25,619 bases of DNA from JBBRHF01 sp038223055 (GTDB taxonomy: Bacteria > Actinomycetota > Actinomycetes > JACCUZ01): contig JBBRHF010000039.1 of the NCBI GenBank assembly GCA_038223055.1, positions 1 to 25,619 of the forward strand, given 5' to 3'. The notes below the pieces were generated by a model. It made no database searches and had not been told where the DNA came from. It saw only the letters and a program-made list of their open reading frames with translations. This document shows, piece by piece, positions 13,476 to 20,077 of this stretch (its first letter is position 1; every line of letters begins with the position of its first letter). Position numbers and translations under genes: made by a program.

Positions 13476-14015
13476 CCGGAAGGTCAGCAGGGTCAGCCCG
13501 GGCACGGGCTCCCAGTCCCGTTCGGGGGTGCGCTCGAAGCCCATACCCCGGTAGATGTCGTGGGCGTGGGTCATGGTCGCCATGCTGCACAACGCCACCG
13601 CGCTGGCCCCGGCCTCGCGCGCGAGGTCGACGCACCTGCCCGCGAGCGCCCGCCCGACCCCACGGCCGCGTGCGGGGGGCGAGACCGCGAGCATCCGGAA
13701 CTCCGCCTCTCCGGTGACGGACACCTCGGCGTATCGCGTGTCGGCCAGGCAGAACGTCACCGTGCCGAGCACCGACGACCCGCCGTCGCCGGCCACCTGC
13801 GGCCCGTCCGCCACCGCCACCGCCGTCGCCGTCGGCACCGCCACCGCCACCGCCACCGCCACCAGCAGCGTGGCGCCGCCCGCCCGCGAGGGCACGTCGC
13901 GCAGCTCGTGCACGTAGGAGGAGTCCGGCGCGAGGTGGCCGTCCGAGAGGTAGGCGGCGACGGTGAGTTCGCCCACGGCGGCGAACTCGCTCGGCCGGGC
14001 GGGTCTGATCAGCAC
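13464..14015 (-). CDS. GNAT-family N-acetyltransferase
   Basis: A 183-residue acetyl-CoA-dependent acetyltransferase. It has MLIRPARPSEFAAVGELTVAAY at the N-terminus, LGTVTFCLA, EAEFRMLAVSPPARGRGVGRAL (motif A, acetyl-CoA pyrophosphate loop RGRGVG), and HDIYRGMGFERTPERDW (motif B). Between the second strand and LGTVTF it has an unusual insertion of alternating Val and Ala, encoded by a hexanucleotide repeat. Acetyl acceptor unknown. The GTG has no ribosome binding site but a TAGTCT sequence 6 bases upstream fits a leaderless start. Confidence 0.85.
   Translation of the reverse strand: MLIRPARPSEFAAVGELTVAAYLSDGHLAPDSSYVHELRDVPSRAGGATLLVAVAVAVAVPTATAVAVADGPQVAGDGGSSVLGTVTFCLADTRYAEVSVTGEAEFRMLAVSPPARGRGVGRALAGRCVDLAREAGASAVALCSMATMTHAHDIYRGMGFERTPERDWEPVPGLTLLTFRLAL
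13837..13864. repeat. 6-bp microsatellite (CACCGC) in the GNAT gene
   Basis: About 4.7 perfect copies of CACCGC, with degenerate related units from about 13811. On the minus strand it encodes alternating Val-Ala inside a loop of the acetyltransferase. Confidence 0.85.
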
Positions 14016-14021
14016 CCGCCG

Positions 14022-14027
14022 AGACTA
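14022..14027 (-). promoter_or_regulatory. Candidate -10 for leaderless GNAT mRNA
   Basis: Minus strand TAGTCT, 6 bases, then GTG 14015. Good leaderless geometry; no -35 recognised. Confidence 0.35.
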
Positions 14028-14096
14028 GGCGACCCGACCCCGGCCCCGCCCTCCATCCCGAATCCTTCGGCGGCCGGGCCGGCATGATCGGCGTAC

Positions 14097-15749
14097 TCAG
14101 ATCCCGGTGGTGGTTCGGGGATAGGCCGCCGCCGGGTCGGTCACCACGTTGACCAGATAGGGCACACCCGCGGCAAAGGCCCGGTCCAGCGCCGGCCCGA
14201 TCCCGTCCGGGTCGGTCACCAGCTCGCCGGCCCCGCCGAGGGCGCGCGCCACCTCGTCGTAGCGGGTCCGGGCCGCGAGCTCGGCCACCACGTCATAGCC
14301 GTAGATCCGCTGCATGAGGTGCTTCTCCAACCCCCAGCCGCTGTTGTTGGCGACCACCATGACCACGGGCAGCCGGTGCCGCACCAGCGTGTCGACGTCC
14401 ATCAGGGAGAAGCCGGCGGCACCGTCGCCGAGCCGCAGCGCCACCTGGCTGGCCGGCCGCGCCAGCCGCGCCGCGACGGCATAGCCGAGGCCGGTGCCGA
14501 GGCAGCCGTAGGGTCCCGGGTCCAGCCAGCAGCCCGGCCGCGCCGGCTCGACGTACTTCCCGGCAAAGGACACGAAGTCACCGCCGTCACCGATCACCAC
14601 GGCATCGTCGGCCAGTCGCCGGCGCAGCTCGCCGATGACCCGCGCCGGGTGGATCGGGTCGGCGGCGCTCTCGAGGTCGGCGCGGTCGGCGTCGACGGCT
14701 GCCCAGGCTCGGTCCTGCAGCAGCGAGGTCCATTCGGCGTACGACGGGCGCGTGCGCGCCCGCTCCCACCCGGTCAGCACCGCGTCGAGGACCAAGGTCA
14801 GATCGCCGGCAGCCGAGGCGGCCAGCGGGGCGTGCCGCGCGATGCCCTCGGGATGGTCGGCCAGGTGCACGACCGGCGTCGGGTGCTCGGGACTCGCCCC
14901 GAACCGGCCGTAGCCGAGCCGGAAGTCCAGCGGCGCACCGACGACGATCACCAGATCGGCCTGCGCGAAGGCGGCTGACCGGGCCCGGGTGAGCAGCAGC
15001 GGGTGGCCCGCGGGCAGGATGCCGCGGCCCATGCCGTTGGTGACGACCGGGAGGCCGGCCGACTCGGCGAGCCGCAGCGCCGCGGCCTCGGCGCCCTCGG
15101 CCCACACGTCGGACCCGATGACCAGCAGGGGACGCGCCGCTGTCGCGAGCAGCGCGGCGACGGAGGCGACCCGGTCGGGGTCGGGTTCGCGGCGGTCACG
15201 CTCCGATGGCACCGGCAGCTCCACCTCGGCGCGGCTAAACAGGTGATCCATCGCCACGTCGAGGAAGACCGGCCCGCGGTGTGCCGCGGTGGCCAGGGCC
15301 AGGGCGGCGTTGACGTCGTCGGCGATGTCGGCGACCCCGCCGATGGTGGCCGCCCGCTTGGTGACGGGTGCGAGCAGCGGCGGGTGGTCGAGCTCCTGCA
15401 GGCTGCCGGCGCCCCAGTTGTAGGCCGGCGCGCGCCCACCCAGGACCAGCAGCGGTGACCCGTTGAACCACGCCGTCGTGACCGCGCTGATGCCGTTGGT
15501 AACTCCCGGCCCGGCCGTGAGCACGGCCAGGCCGGGCCGGCGGGTCAGCTTTCCGGTGGCCTCGGCGGCGAAGACGGCGGTCTGCTCGTGCCGGACGTCG
15601 ACCAGCGGCATCGGCGGGACGGCCGTGACCGCTGCGTCGTACAGGGGGAAGACGTGCCCGCCGGAGAGGGTGAACATCGTCTCGACGCCGTGCGCCCGGG
15701 CCACGGCTACGGCCAGCTCGCCGCCGTGACCCTCCAGCGTGGCGCGCAC
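14097..15749 (-). CDS. ThDP-dependent enzyme, acetolactate-synthase-like (IlvG of mycobacteria type)
   Basis: A 550-residue thiamine-diphosphate enzyme of the acetohydroxyacid synthase family. The Pyr domain has DVRHEQTAVFAAEATGK with the catalytic Glu at residue 55, and LTAGPGVTNGISAV; the middle domain has GRGILPAGHPLL and LVIVVGAPLDFRLGYG; the PP domain has the ThDP motif GDGAAGFSLMDVDTLVRH ending ANNSGWGLEK. The pattern agrees well with mycobacterial Rv1820 (annotated IlvG). No regulatory subunit gene (ilvN) is near, and GVETMFTLSGGH lacks the herbicide-site features of the main catalytic subunit, so it may not be the anabolic AHAS; oxalyl-CoA decarboxylase-like or other decarboxylase activity is possible. 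Confidence 0.88.
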   Translation of the reverse strand: MRATLEGHGGELAVAVARAHGVETMFTLSGGHVFPLYDAAVTAVPPMPLVDVRHEQTAVFAAEATGKLTRRPGLAVLTAGPGVTNGISAVTTAWFNGSPLLVLGGRAPAYNWGAGSLQELDHPPLLAPVTKRAATIGGVADIADDVNAALALATAAHRGPVFLDVAMDHLFSRAEVELPVPSERDRREPDPDRVASVAALLATAARPLLVIGSDVWAEGAEAAALRLAESAGLPVVTNGMGRGILPAGHPLLLTRARSAAFAQADLVIVVGAPLDFRLGYGRFGASPEHPTPVVHLADHPEGIARHAPLAASAAGDLTLVLDAVLTGWERARTRPSYAEWTSLLQDRAWAAVDADRADLESAADPIHPARVIGELRRRLADDAVVIGDGGDFVSFAGKYVEPARPGCWLDPGPYGCLGTGLGYAVAARLARPASQVALRLGDGAAGFSLMDVDTLVRHRLPVVMVVANNSGWGLEKHLMQRIYGYDVVAELAARTRYDEVARALGGAGELVTDPDGIGPALDRAFAAGVPYLVNVVTDPAAAYPRTTTGI

Positions 15750-15769
15750 GTGCTGGTCCCCCGGCCCGG

Positions 15770-15877
15770 TCAGCCGGCGACCTTGGGCAGCGCGTGGATC
15801 GGCGAACCGAACATCGGCACCGAACCCAGCCTCACCATCGTTGCCAAACCAAAACAGATAGCCGGCAAACGGGTCAT
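15770..15877 (-). CDS. Possible 35-residue hydrophobic small protein or leader peptide
   Basis: ATG 15877, preceded by GAGGA at 7-8 bases, opens 35 codons beginning MTRLPAICFGLATMVRLGSV and stopping 20 bases before the IlvG-like start. The stretch 15841-15900 is markedly less GC-rich than its surroundings. The product has a short hydrophobic core. I recognise no family; it could be a real small protein, an upstream ORF coupled to the ThDP gene, or chance. Confidence 0.3.
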   Translation of the reverse strand: MTRLPAICFGLATMVRLGSVPMFGSPIHALPKVAG

Positions 15878-15990
15878 CACTTCTTCCTCGGGAGACATCA
15901 CGACGGGTTGCTCGGGTGGACGAACCGAATCGGATTCGCTGCGTCCGGCTTGGTCCCTTCCGGCCGTGCAGGTCGCGGTGGCCGGGATCG

Positions 15991-16022
15991 GTTGACCCGC
16001 GAGCATCTTCTCGTGGGTCAAC
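15991..16022. terminator. Hairpin downstream of sodN
   Basis: GTTGACCCGCGAG (15991-16003) and CTCGTGGGTCAAC (16010-16022) pair over 13 positions with one mismatch (a G-U pair in one orientation), around a 6-base loop. It begins 18 bases beyond the sodN stop. No T-run follows, so factor-assisted termination or mRNA protection is likely. Confidence 0.6.
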
Positions 16023-16040
16023 CGGCCGGCGGTGCCTTCC

Positions 16041-16454
16041 TTAGGCCTGCTTGGTCGCCCAGAAGATCTTGTCGATCTCGGCGATCTTGTCGAGCAGCTC
16101 CTGCGCCTTGGCTGCGTCGACCGAGCCCTTGGCGCCGCTGGCCCCAGCCAGCTTGGTGGCCGCGTTGAAGGTCTCGTGCAGGTCGGGGTACTTCGCGAAG
16201 TGCTCGGGCTTGAAGTAGTCGGTCCACAGCACCCACAGATGGTGCTTCACGAGCTCCGCCCGCTGCTCCTTGATGAGCACGGCGCGGGTGCGGAACGTCT
16301 CGTCGCTGTTGTCGGCGTACTTCTCGCAGATCTTCAGGACCGACTCGGCCTCGATCCGAGCCTGGGCCGGGTCGTAGACGCCGCACGGCAGGTCGCAGTG
16401 GGCGTGCACGACCGGGAGGTGCTGGGGGCTGAACAAACGTGCGAACACGTGCAT
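16041..16454 (-). CDS. sodN: Nickel superoxide dismutase precursor
   Basis: Converts superoxide to oxygen and peroxide with a nickel centre; homohexameric, cytoplasmic. The 137-residue precursor has an 18-residue propeptide (MHVFARLFSPQHLPVVHA) followed by the nickel hook HCDLPCGVYDP, so mature His1, Cys2, Cys6 and Tyr9 are all present. The rest (ADNSDETFRTRAV, HHLWVLWTDYFKPEHFAKYPDLH, DKIAEIDKIFWATK) matches Streptomyces SodN throughout. ATG 16454 has AGGAAGGA upstream and removes a longer spurious N-terminus that the open frame would allow. It is divergent from its maturation protease. Propeptide cleavage before His1 is needed for nickel binding. Confidence 0.98.
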   Translation of the reverse strand: MHVFARLFSPQHLPVVHAHCDLPCGVYDPAQARIEAESVLKICEKYADNSDETFRTRAVLIKEQRAELVKHHLWVLWTDYFKPEHFAKYPDLHETFNAATKLAGASGAKGSVDAAKAQELLDKIAEIDKIFWATKQA

Positions 16455-16502
16455 CAGTCCTTCCTGTGCTTGGCTGACTCTCGGGATGGTGGGTCGAGTT
16501 CG

Positions 16503-16508
16503 ACAGTA
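16503..16508 (-). promoter_or_regulatory. Candidate -10 of sodN
   Basis: Minus strand TACTGT, 48 bases before the sodN ATG within the 76-base divergent gap. It fits TAnnnT. No -35 or nickel-regulator box recognised. Confidence 0.3.
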
Positions 16509-16523
16509 CCCGTGCGACCGAGA

Positions 16524-16553
16524 GGCACACATGCAGGCACACATGCAGGCACA
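16524..16553 (+). repeat. 12-bp tandem duplication of the sodX start region
   Basis: GGCACACATGCA at 16524-16535 and again at 16536-16547, continued by GGCACA. Each copy carries a GG-rich element and an ATG, so sodX has two in-frame start codons (16531 and 16543) with similar context. Confidence 0.85.
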
Positions 16554-16950
16554 GCTGCCGCGGCCGAGACGGGTGCCCCGGTGGGTGCCACGTCGGGTCC
16601 TGGTCCGTGGGCGCTCGATGGAGCCCACGCTCTACGACGGGGACCAGTTGCTCGTTCGCTACGGCGCCCGCGTCCGGCCCGGCCGGCTGGCTGTCGTCCG
16701 GTTGCCGGGTGGGCCGCTGTCGGTCAAGCGGGTCGCCTTCCGTGACGCCGCTGGCTGGTGGGTGGAGCGTGACAACCCCCGAGAAGGCGTCGACTCGTGG
16801 CAGGTCGGCGCGGTGCCCGAGGCGGATGTGGTCGCGCTGGTGCTGGCGCGCTGCTGGCCGGTTCGGTGGTCGGGCCGACGGCGCCCAGGACCGTCCGGGA
16901 GGCGCGCCGAGGACGCTCCTGGAGTCGGTGAGCCCGATGAGGGTGGTTGA
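16531..16950 (+). CDS. sodX: Nickel-SOD maturation protease, S26 family
   Basis: Peptidase related to signal peptidase I that removes the SodN propeptide. The 139-residue product has the Ser box GRSMEPTLYDGD (Ser29) and the Lys box SVKRV (Lys66), forming the S26 Ser-Lys dyad. It lacks the N-terminal membrane helix of signal peptidases, consistent with cytoplasmic SodN processing. ATG 16531 has GAGAGG at proper spacing; the second ATG 16543 is a duplicate of it. The C-terminal 35 residues are Arg-, Pro- and Gly-rich and outside the domain. Neighbourhood with divergent sodN makes the assignment firm. Confidence 0.94.
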   Translation: MQAHMQAQLPRPRRVPRWVPRRVLVRGRSMEPTLYDGDQLLVRYGARVRPGRLAVVRLPGGPLSVKRVAFRDAAGWWVERDNPREGVDSWQVGAVPEADVVALVLARCWPVRWSGRRRPGPSGRRAEDAPGVGEPDEGG

Positions 16951-16979
16951 CGGGCGGACCCGCTGGCTATGGTCCAGGC

Positions 16980-17951
16980 ATGCGAGCAGCCTGCGTCACC
17001 AGCTTTTCCGCCGACGATCCGCTTCGCGGCCTGGAGATCCTCGACCGGCCCGACCCGACGGGGCCGGACGGCTGGGCCGCCGTTGACCTGCGGGCCACGT
17101 CGCTGAACCATCACGACCTGTGGAGCCTGCGCGGAGTCGGGCTCAAGCCCGAGCAGTTGCCGATGGTGCTGGGCTGCGACGGCGCGGGCGTGGACCCCGA
17201 CGGAAATGAGGTCATCGTGCACGCCCTGATCGGTGACGCCGACTTCCGGGGCGACGAGACCAGCGACCCCAAGCGATCGCTGCTGTCCGAGCGCTTCGAC
17301 GGAACCCTGGCGGAGCGGGTCGCCGTGCCTCGGCGCAACCTGGTGGCCAAGCCGCCCGAGCTGAGCTGGGCCGAGGCCTCCTGTCTGCCGACGGCCTGGT
17401 TGACGGCGTACCGCATGCTCTTCACGCAGTCCGGCGTCCAGCCGGGCGGGACCATCCTGGTGCAGGGCGCCGGCGGCGGGGTCTCCACCGCCCTGGTGGT
17501 GCTGGGGCATGCGGCCGGCTATCGCATGTGGGTGACCAGCCGCGACGAGAGCAAGCGGGCGCGGGCGGTCGAGCTCGGTGCGCACCAGGCGTTCGAGTCC
17601 GGCGCCCGCCTGCCCGATCGGGTCGACGCCGTGATGGAGACGGTGGGCGCGCCGACCTGGGAGCACACCCTCAAGGCGCTCCGCCCCGGCGGCACCGTCG
17701 TCGTGAGCGGAGCCACCGGCGGGCATCAGGCGGTGTCCGACCTTCGGCGGGTCTTCTTCCTGCAGCTGCGCATCGTCGGGTCGACGATGGGCACGCGCGA
17801 CGAGCTGGACCGGCTGGTGCGGTTCTGCGTCGCCACCGGAGTGCGGCCGGTCATCGACACCGTGCTGCCGTTCGAGAAGGTTCATGAGGGGTTCGCCAAG
17901 CTGGAGTCCGGCGACGTCTTCGGCAAGGTCGTGTTCTCGATCTCGGCGTGA
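16980..17951 (+). CDS. MDR-family zinc-independent oxidoreductase (quinone-oxidoreductase-like)
   Basis: A 323-residue medium-chain dehydrogenase/reductase. It shows the N-terminal GroES-like fold (ATSLNHHDLWSLRG, LGCDGAGVD), the linker LSWAEASCLPTAWLTAYRML, and the Rossmann NAD(P) loop LVQGAGGGVSTALVVLG, followed by SRDESKRARAVELGA. The Cys/His/Cys catalytic zinc site of alcohol dehydrogenases is not seen, so a quinone or enone reductase is more likely. I chose ATG 16980 (MRAACVTSF), which matches family starts; a TTG at 16947 overlapping the sodX stop would add 11 residues. Stop overlaps the next gene's GTG. Substrate unknown. Confidence 0.82.
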   Translation: MRAACVTSFSADDPLRGLEILDRPDPTGPDGWAAVDLRATSLNHHDLWSLRGVGLKPEQLPMVLGCDGAGVDPDGNEVIVHALIGDADFRGDETSDPKRSLLSERFDGTLAERVAVPRRNLVAKPPELSWAEASCLPTAWLTAYRMLFTQSGVQPGGTILVQGAGGGVSTALVVLGHAAGYRMWVTSRDESKRARAVELGAHQAFESGARLPDRVDAVMETVGAPTWEHTLKALRPGGTVVVSGATGGHQAVSDLRRVFFLQLRIVGSTMGTRDELDRLVRFCVATGVRPVIDTVLPFEKVHEGFAKLESGDVFGKVVFSISA

Positions 17952-17993
17952 GCGACCCGGGTCGTGTTCTCGATCTCGGCGTGAGCGACCCGG
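17928..17993 (+). repeat. Perfect 33-bp tandem duplication across a gene junction
   Basis: 17928-17960 and 17961-17993 are identical. The unit contains the last codons and TGA of the MDR gene together with the GTGA start of the kinase gene, so both are present twice. Confidence 0.97.
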
Positions 17994-19030
17994 ACCTGTC
18001 CGCGCCGCTGAGGCGCGACGCGGGCTGGCTGGCTGGCGCTCACAGCTGGATCGCGGACCGGTGCGCTGCGCTCGGGATCTCGGTGACCGGCTCCATCGAG
18101 CAGCCGCACGCCCGCCCGTGGTCGACTGTCCTGCGCGTGCCGACACACCGAATGCCGTTGTGGTTCAAAGCAAACTGCCCCGGCGCCGCCTATGAGGCTG
18201 CGCTGCTCGATGGGTGTTCCCGCTGGTGCCCGGACGGCGTGCTTGCGCCGCTGGCCGTGGACCCGAAGCGGGGTTGGTTGCTGCTGCCCGACGGTGGCCC
18301 GACGCTGCGCGAAGCCGCACAGGGCCACACCGACCTCGCCCACTGGGAGCGCATCCTGGTCCACTACGCCGAGCTGCAGCGGACGCTGTCCGACTATGAC
18401 GCTGAGCTGCTTGCTCTGGGGGTGCCTGACATGCGGCCCTCCGTGCTCCCGTCCCGCTACGCTGGGATGCTGGACGAGCCGGGCTGGCTGCGGCTCGGGC
18501 TCGCTGATGGCCTGGCGCCAGGCCAGGTCGCGTTGTTGCGTGAGCACCTCCCGGCCTACGGCAGGTGGTGTTCTAGGTTGGACGAGATCGGGGTTCCCGC
18601 ATCGCTGCAGCACGACGACCTACATGACGGCAATGTCTTCGTGCCGCGGGACGGCGTCGGCCACTACCAGGTCTTCGACTGGGGCGACGCCGCGGTGGCC
18701 CACCCGTTCAGCACGCTGATGGTCACGCTGCGCGTCGTTTCTCACCTGCTCGGTCTGCCCTACGGCTCCGACCCGCTGCTGCGGCTGCGGGACGCCTACC
18801 TCGAGTCGTGGACCGCGGACCACGACAGACGGGACCTGGTCGAGGCGGCCCGCCTGGCCGTGCGGGTGGGAGGGGTCGCCCGAGCGGCCAGCTACTGTCG
18901 CGCGCTCGCCGAGGCCACCCCCGCGGCGCTGTCGGTGTTCGGCAACGGGGTGCCGGCTTGGCTGCTGGCGCCGTGGGAACCCACGCCGCTGGAACCCGAC
19001 CCGCCCCGGCCCCGCGCCTCTGATTTTTGA
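17948..19030 (+). CDS. Aminoglycoside-phosphotransferase (APH)-family kinase
   Basis: A 360-residue predicted small-molecule kinase with the protein-kinase-like fold. The catalytic loop is HDDLHDGNVF (His-x-Asp and the Asn typical of APH enzymes), followed by VFDWGDAAVAHPF with the metal-binding Asp. The Lys of MPLWFKANCPGAAYE could bind ATP and the Glu nearby may complete the pair. The C-terminal 20 residues are Pro-rich. Two in-frame GTG starts result from the 33-bp duplication: 17948, overlapping the previous stop, and 17981. Drug resistance should not be assumed; many APH homologues act on sugars or cell metabolites. Confidence 0.83.
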   Translation: MSDPGRVLDLGVSDPDLSAPLRRDAGWLAGAHSWIADRCAALGISVTGSIEQPHARPWSTVLRVPTHRMPLWFKANCPGAAYEAALLDGCSRWCPDGVLAPLAVDPKRGWLLLPDGGPTLREAAQGHTDLAHWERILVHYAELQRTLSDYDAELLALGVPDMRPSVLPSRYAGMLDEPGWLRLGLADGLAPGQVALLREHLPAYGRWCSRLDEIGVPASLQHDDLHDGNVFVPRDGVGHYQVFDWGDAAVAHPFSTLMVTLRVVSHLLGLPYGSDPLLRLRDAYLESWTADHDRRDLVEAARLAVRVGGVARAASYCRALAEATPAALSVFGNGVPAWLLAPWEPTPLEPDPPRPRASDF

Positions 19031-19106
19031 AGATCATCTGCCGAAGAACACAGAAGAACGGCTCGGGTCAGACGGGCCGGGCCACGCCGGGTCACGCAGA
19101 TCGGGG

Positions 19107-19149
19107 TCACGCCGGCCGGGTCGCGCCGGCCGGGTCCCGCCGGCCGGGG
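19107..19149. repeat. 14-bp tandem repeat, 3 copies, between convergent genes
   Basis: CCGGCCGG recurs at 19112-19119, 19126-19133 and 19140-19147, each in a 14-base unit of the form GTCnCGCCGGCCGG. The palindromic core can form alternative hairpins. It lies in the 140-base gap between the APH-family gene and the ATPase gene, which holds nothing else I recognise. Confidence 0.75.
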
Positions 19150-19170
19150 TCACCCAGGTCGGCTCGGTTG

Positions 19171-19896
19171 TCAGTCGGGGCGCAGCAGGTGTCGCAGGTA
19201 GCGTTGCGGCGCCTCGAGATAGGCGCGCCAGTTGCCGACCAGATCGAGGTCCTCCCAGGCAACGGGCCGGAAGCCGTCCTCGTCGAGCTGGAGCACCGTC
19301 GCGCCGGGAAGCGCGCAGAGCAGGGGCGAGTGGGTCGCGCACAGTACCTGGGCGCCGGCGTGGGCGAGGTCGTCGAACGAGGCGATCAGACCGAGGCAGG
19401 CAGAGAAGGACAGGGCGGACTCGGGTTCGTCGAGCAAATAGAAGCCGACGTCGTCGAAGCGGCTGCGCACGAGCTCGAGGAAAGACTCGCCGTGGCTCAT
19501 CTCATGGAACGCCGCGTCGCGAGACGGCCCGGCCGACTCGAGATAGGTGAACAGCCCGTGCATGGTCTCGGCCCGCAAGAAATAGGACCAGCGCGGCGCC
19601 CCCGGCGAGCGCACGATCCGCAAGGTCGCGTCCAGGCCGGACTCGCTCTCGCGGCTGCGGTGCTGGGCGCCGGTCGACCCACCTTCGGGGCTGAGCCCGC
19701 AGGCCATCGCGACGGCCTCGATGATGGTGGACTTGCCGGAGCCGTTCTCTCCGACGAGGAACGTGACCCCGGGTGCCAGGTCCAGCCCTTCGCTCACGAG
19801 CTGACGCACCGGCGCCAGAGTGTAGGGCCAGGTCTGCGGATCGAACATCGCATCCGGATGGCGCTCGATGCGTCGCACACCGGCGACGCGGCTCAC
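19171..19896 (-). CDS. ABC-class ATPase of the COG3910 type
   Basis: A 241-residue soluble ATPase. It has Walker A GENGSGKSTIIEAVA, the ABC signature region MSHGESFLEL, Walker B FYLLDEPESALSFSACL, and the H-loop CATHSPLL. The region between Walker A and signature is short, without the coiled coil of SMC or Rad50 proteins. The start GTG 19896 overlaps the DUF6104 stop as GTGA. The GESFL signature and the DEPESALS Walker B are typical of predicted AAA_23/COG3910 ATPases, whose function is unknown. Translationally coupled to the 58-residue protein upstream and downstream of kgd. Confidence 0.85.
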   Translation of the reverse strand: MSRVAGVRRIERHPDAMFDPQTWPYTLAPVRQLVSEGLDLAPGVTFLVGENGSGKSTIIEAVAMACGLSPEGGSTGAQHRSRESESGLDATLRIVRSPGAPRWSYFLRAETMHGLFTYLESAGPSRDAAFHEMSHGESFLELVRSRFDDVGFYLLDEPESALSFSACLGLIASFDDLAHAGAQVLCATHSPLLCALPGATVLQLDEDGFRPVAWEDLDLVGNWRAYLEAPQRYLRHLLRPD

Positions 19897-20069
19897 TCGT
19901 CCTCGTCGTCCAGGCGCGCGAGCCAGGTGGCGAGGCGCTCGACCGAGGCCTCGAACTCGGGGTGCAGGTCGACGAACTCCCGCAGCAAGCCGGCCACCGA
20001 GCCGAGGCTGACCATCTCCTCGCCGCGCCTGGCCTCGAGCTCCTCGATGCCTCGGTCGGTGAAGTACAT
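19893..20069 (-). CDS. DUF6104-family small protein, 58 residues
   Basis: ATG 20069 to TGA 19893 encodes a 58-residue acidic protein: it begins MYFTDRGIEELEARRGEE and ends FEASVERLATWLARLDDEDE. This pattern is highly conserved in actinobacteria as DUF6104. No membrane segment. It starts 8 bases after the kgd stop and overlaps the ATPase gene by 4 bases, so kgd, this gene and the ATPase are probably one transcript. The ribosome binding site is weak. Function unknown. Confidence 0.88.
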   Translation of the reverse strand: MYFTDRGIEELEARRGEEMVSLGSVAGLLREFVDLHPEFEASVERLATWLARLDDEDE

Positions 20070-20077
20070 GTGCTGGC

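Noticed and set aside
13811..13864. CRISPR-like array
   Set aside because: Units are only 6 bases, without spacers, and lie inside a coding frame.
15878..16021. Extended 83-codon version of the small ORF before the ThDP gene
   Set aside because: It would need a TTG start inside the hairpin and its N-terminal half has no protein-like features.
16455..16530. Nickel-responsive Nur/NikR-type operator between sodN and sodX
   Set aside because: I looked for an inverted repeat in the divergent gap and found no convincing one.
16947..16979. TTG 16947 as MDR gene start overlapping the sodX stop
   Set aside because: The conserved N-terminus begins at MRAACV (16980); extra residues are Gly/Pro-rich and not family-like. 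Not fully excluded.
17948..19030. Aminoglycoside resistance determinant
   Set aside because: Only the fold-level kinase motifs are seen; the gene sits in a core-gene context with no mobile element, so resistance cannot be claimed.
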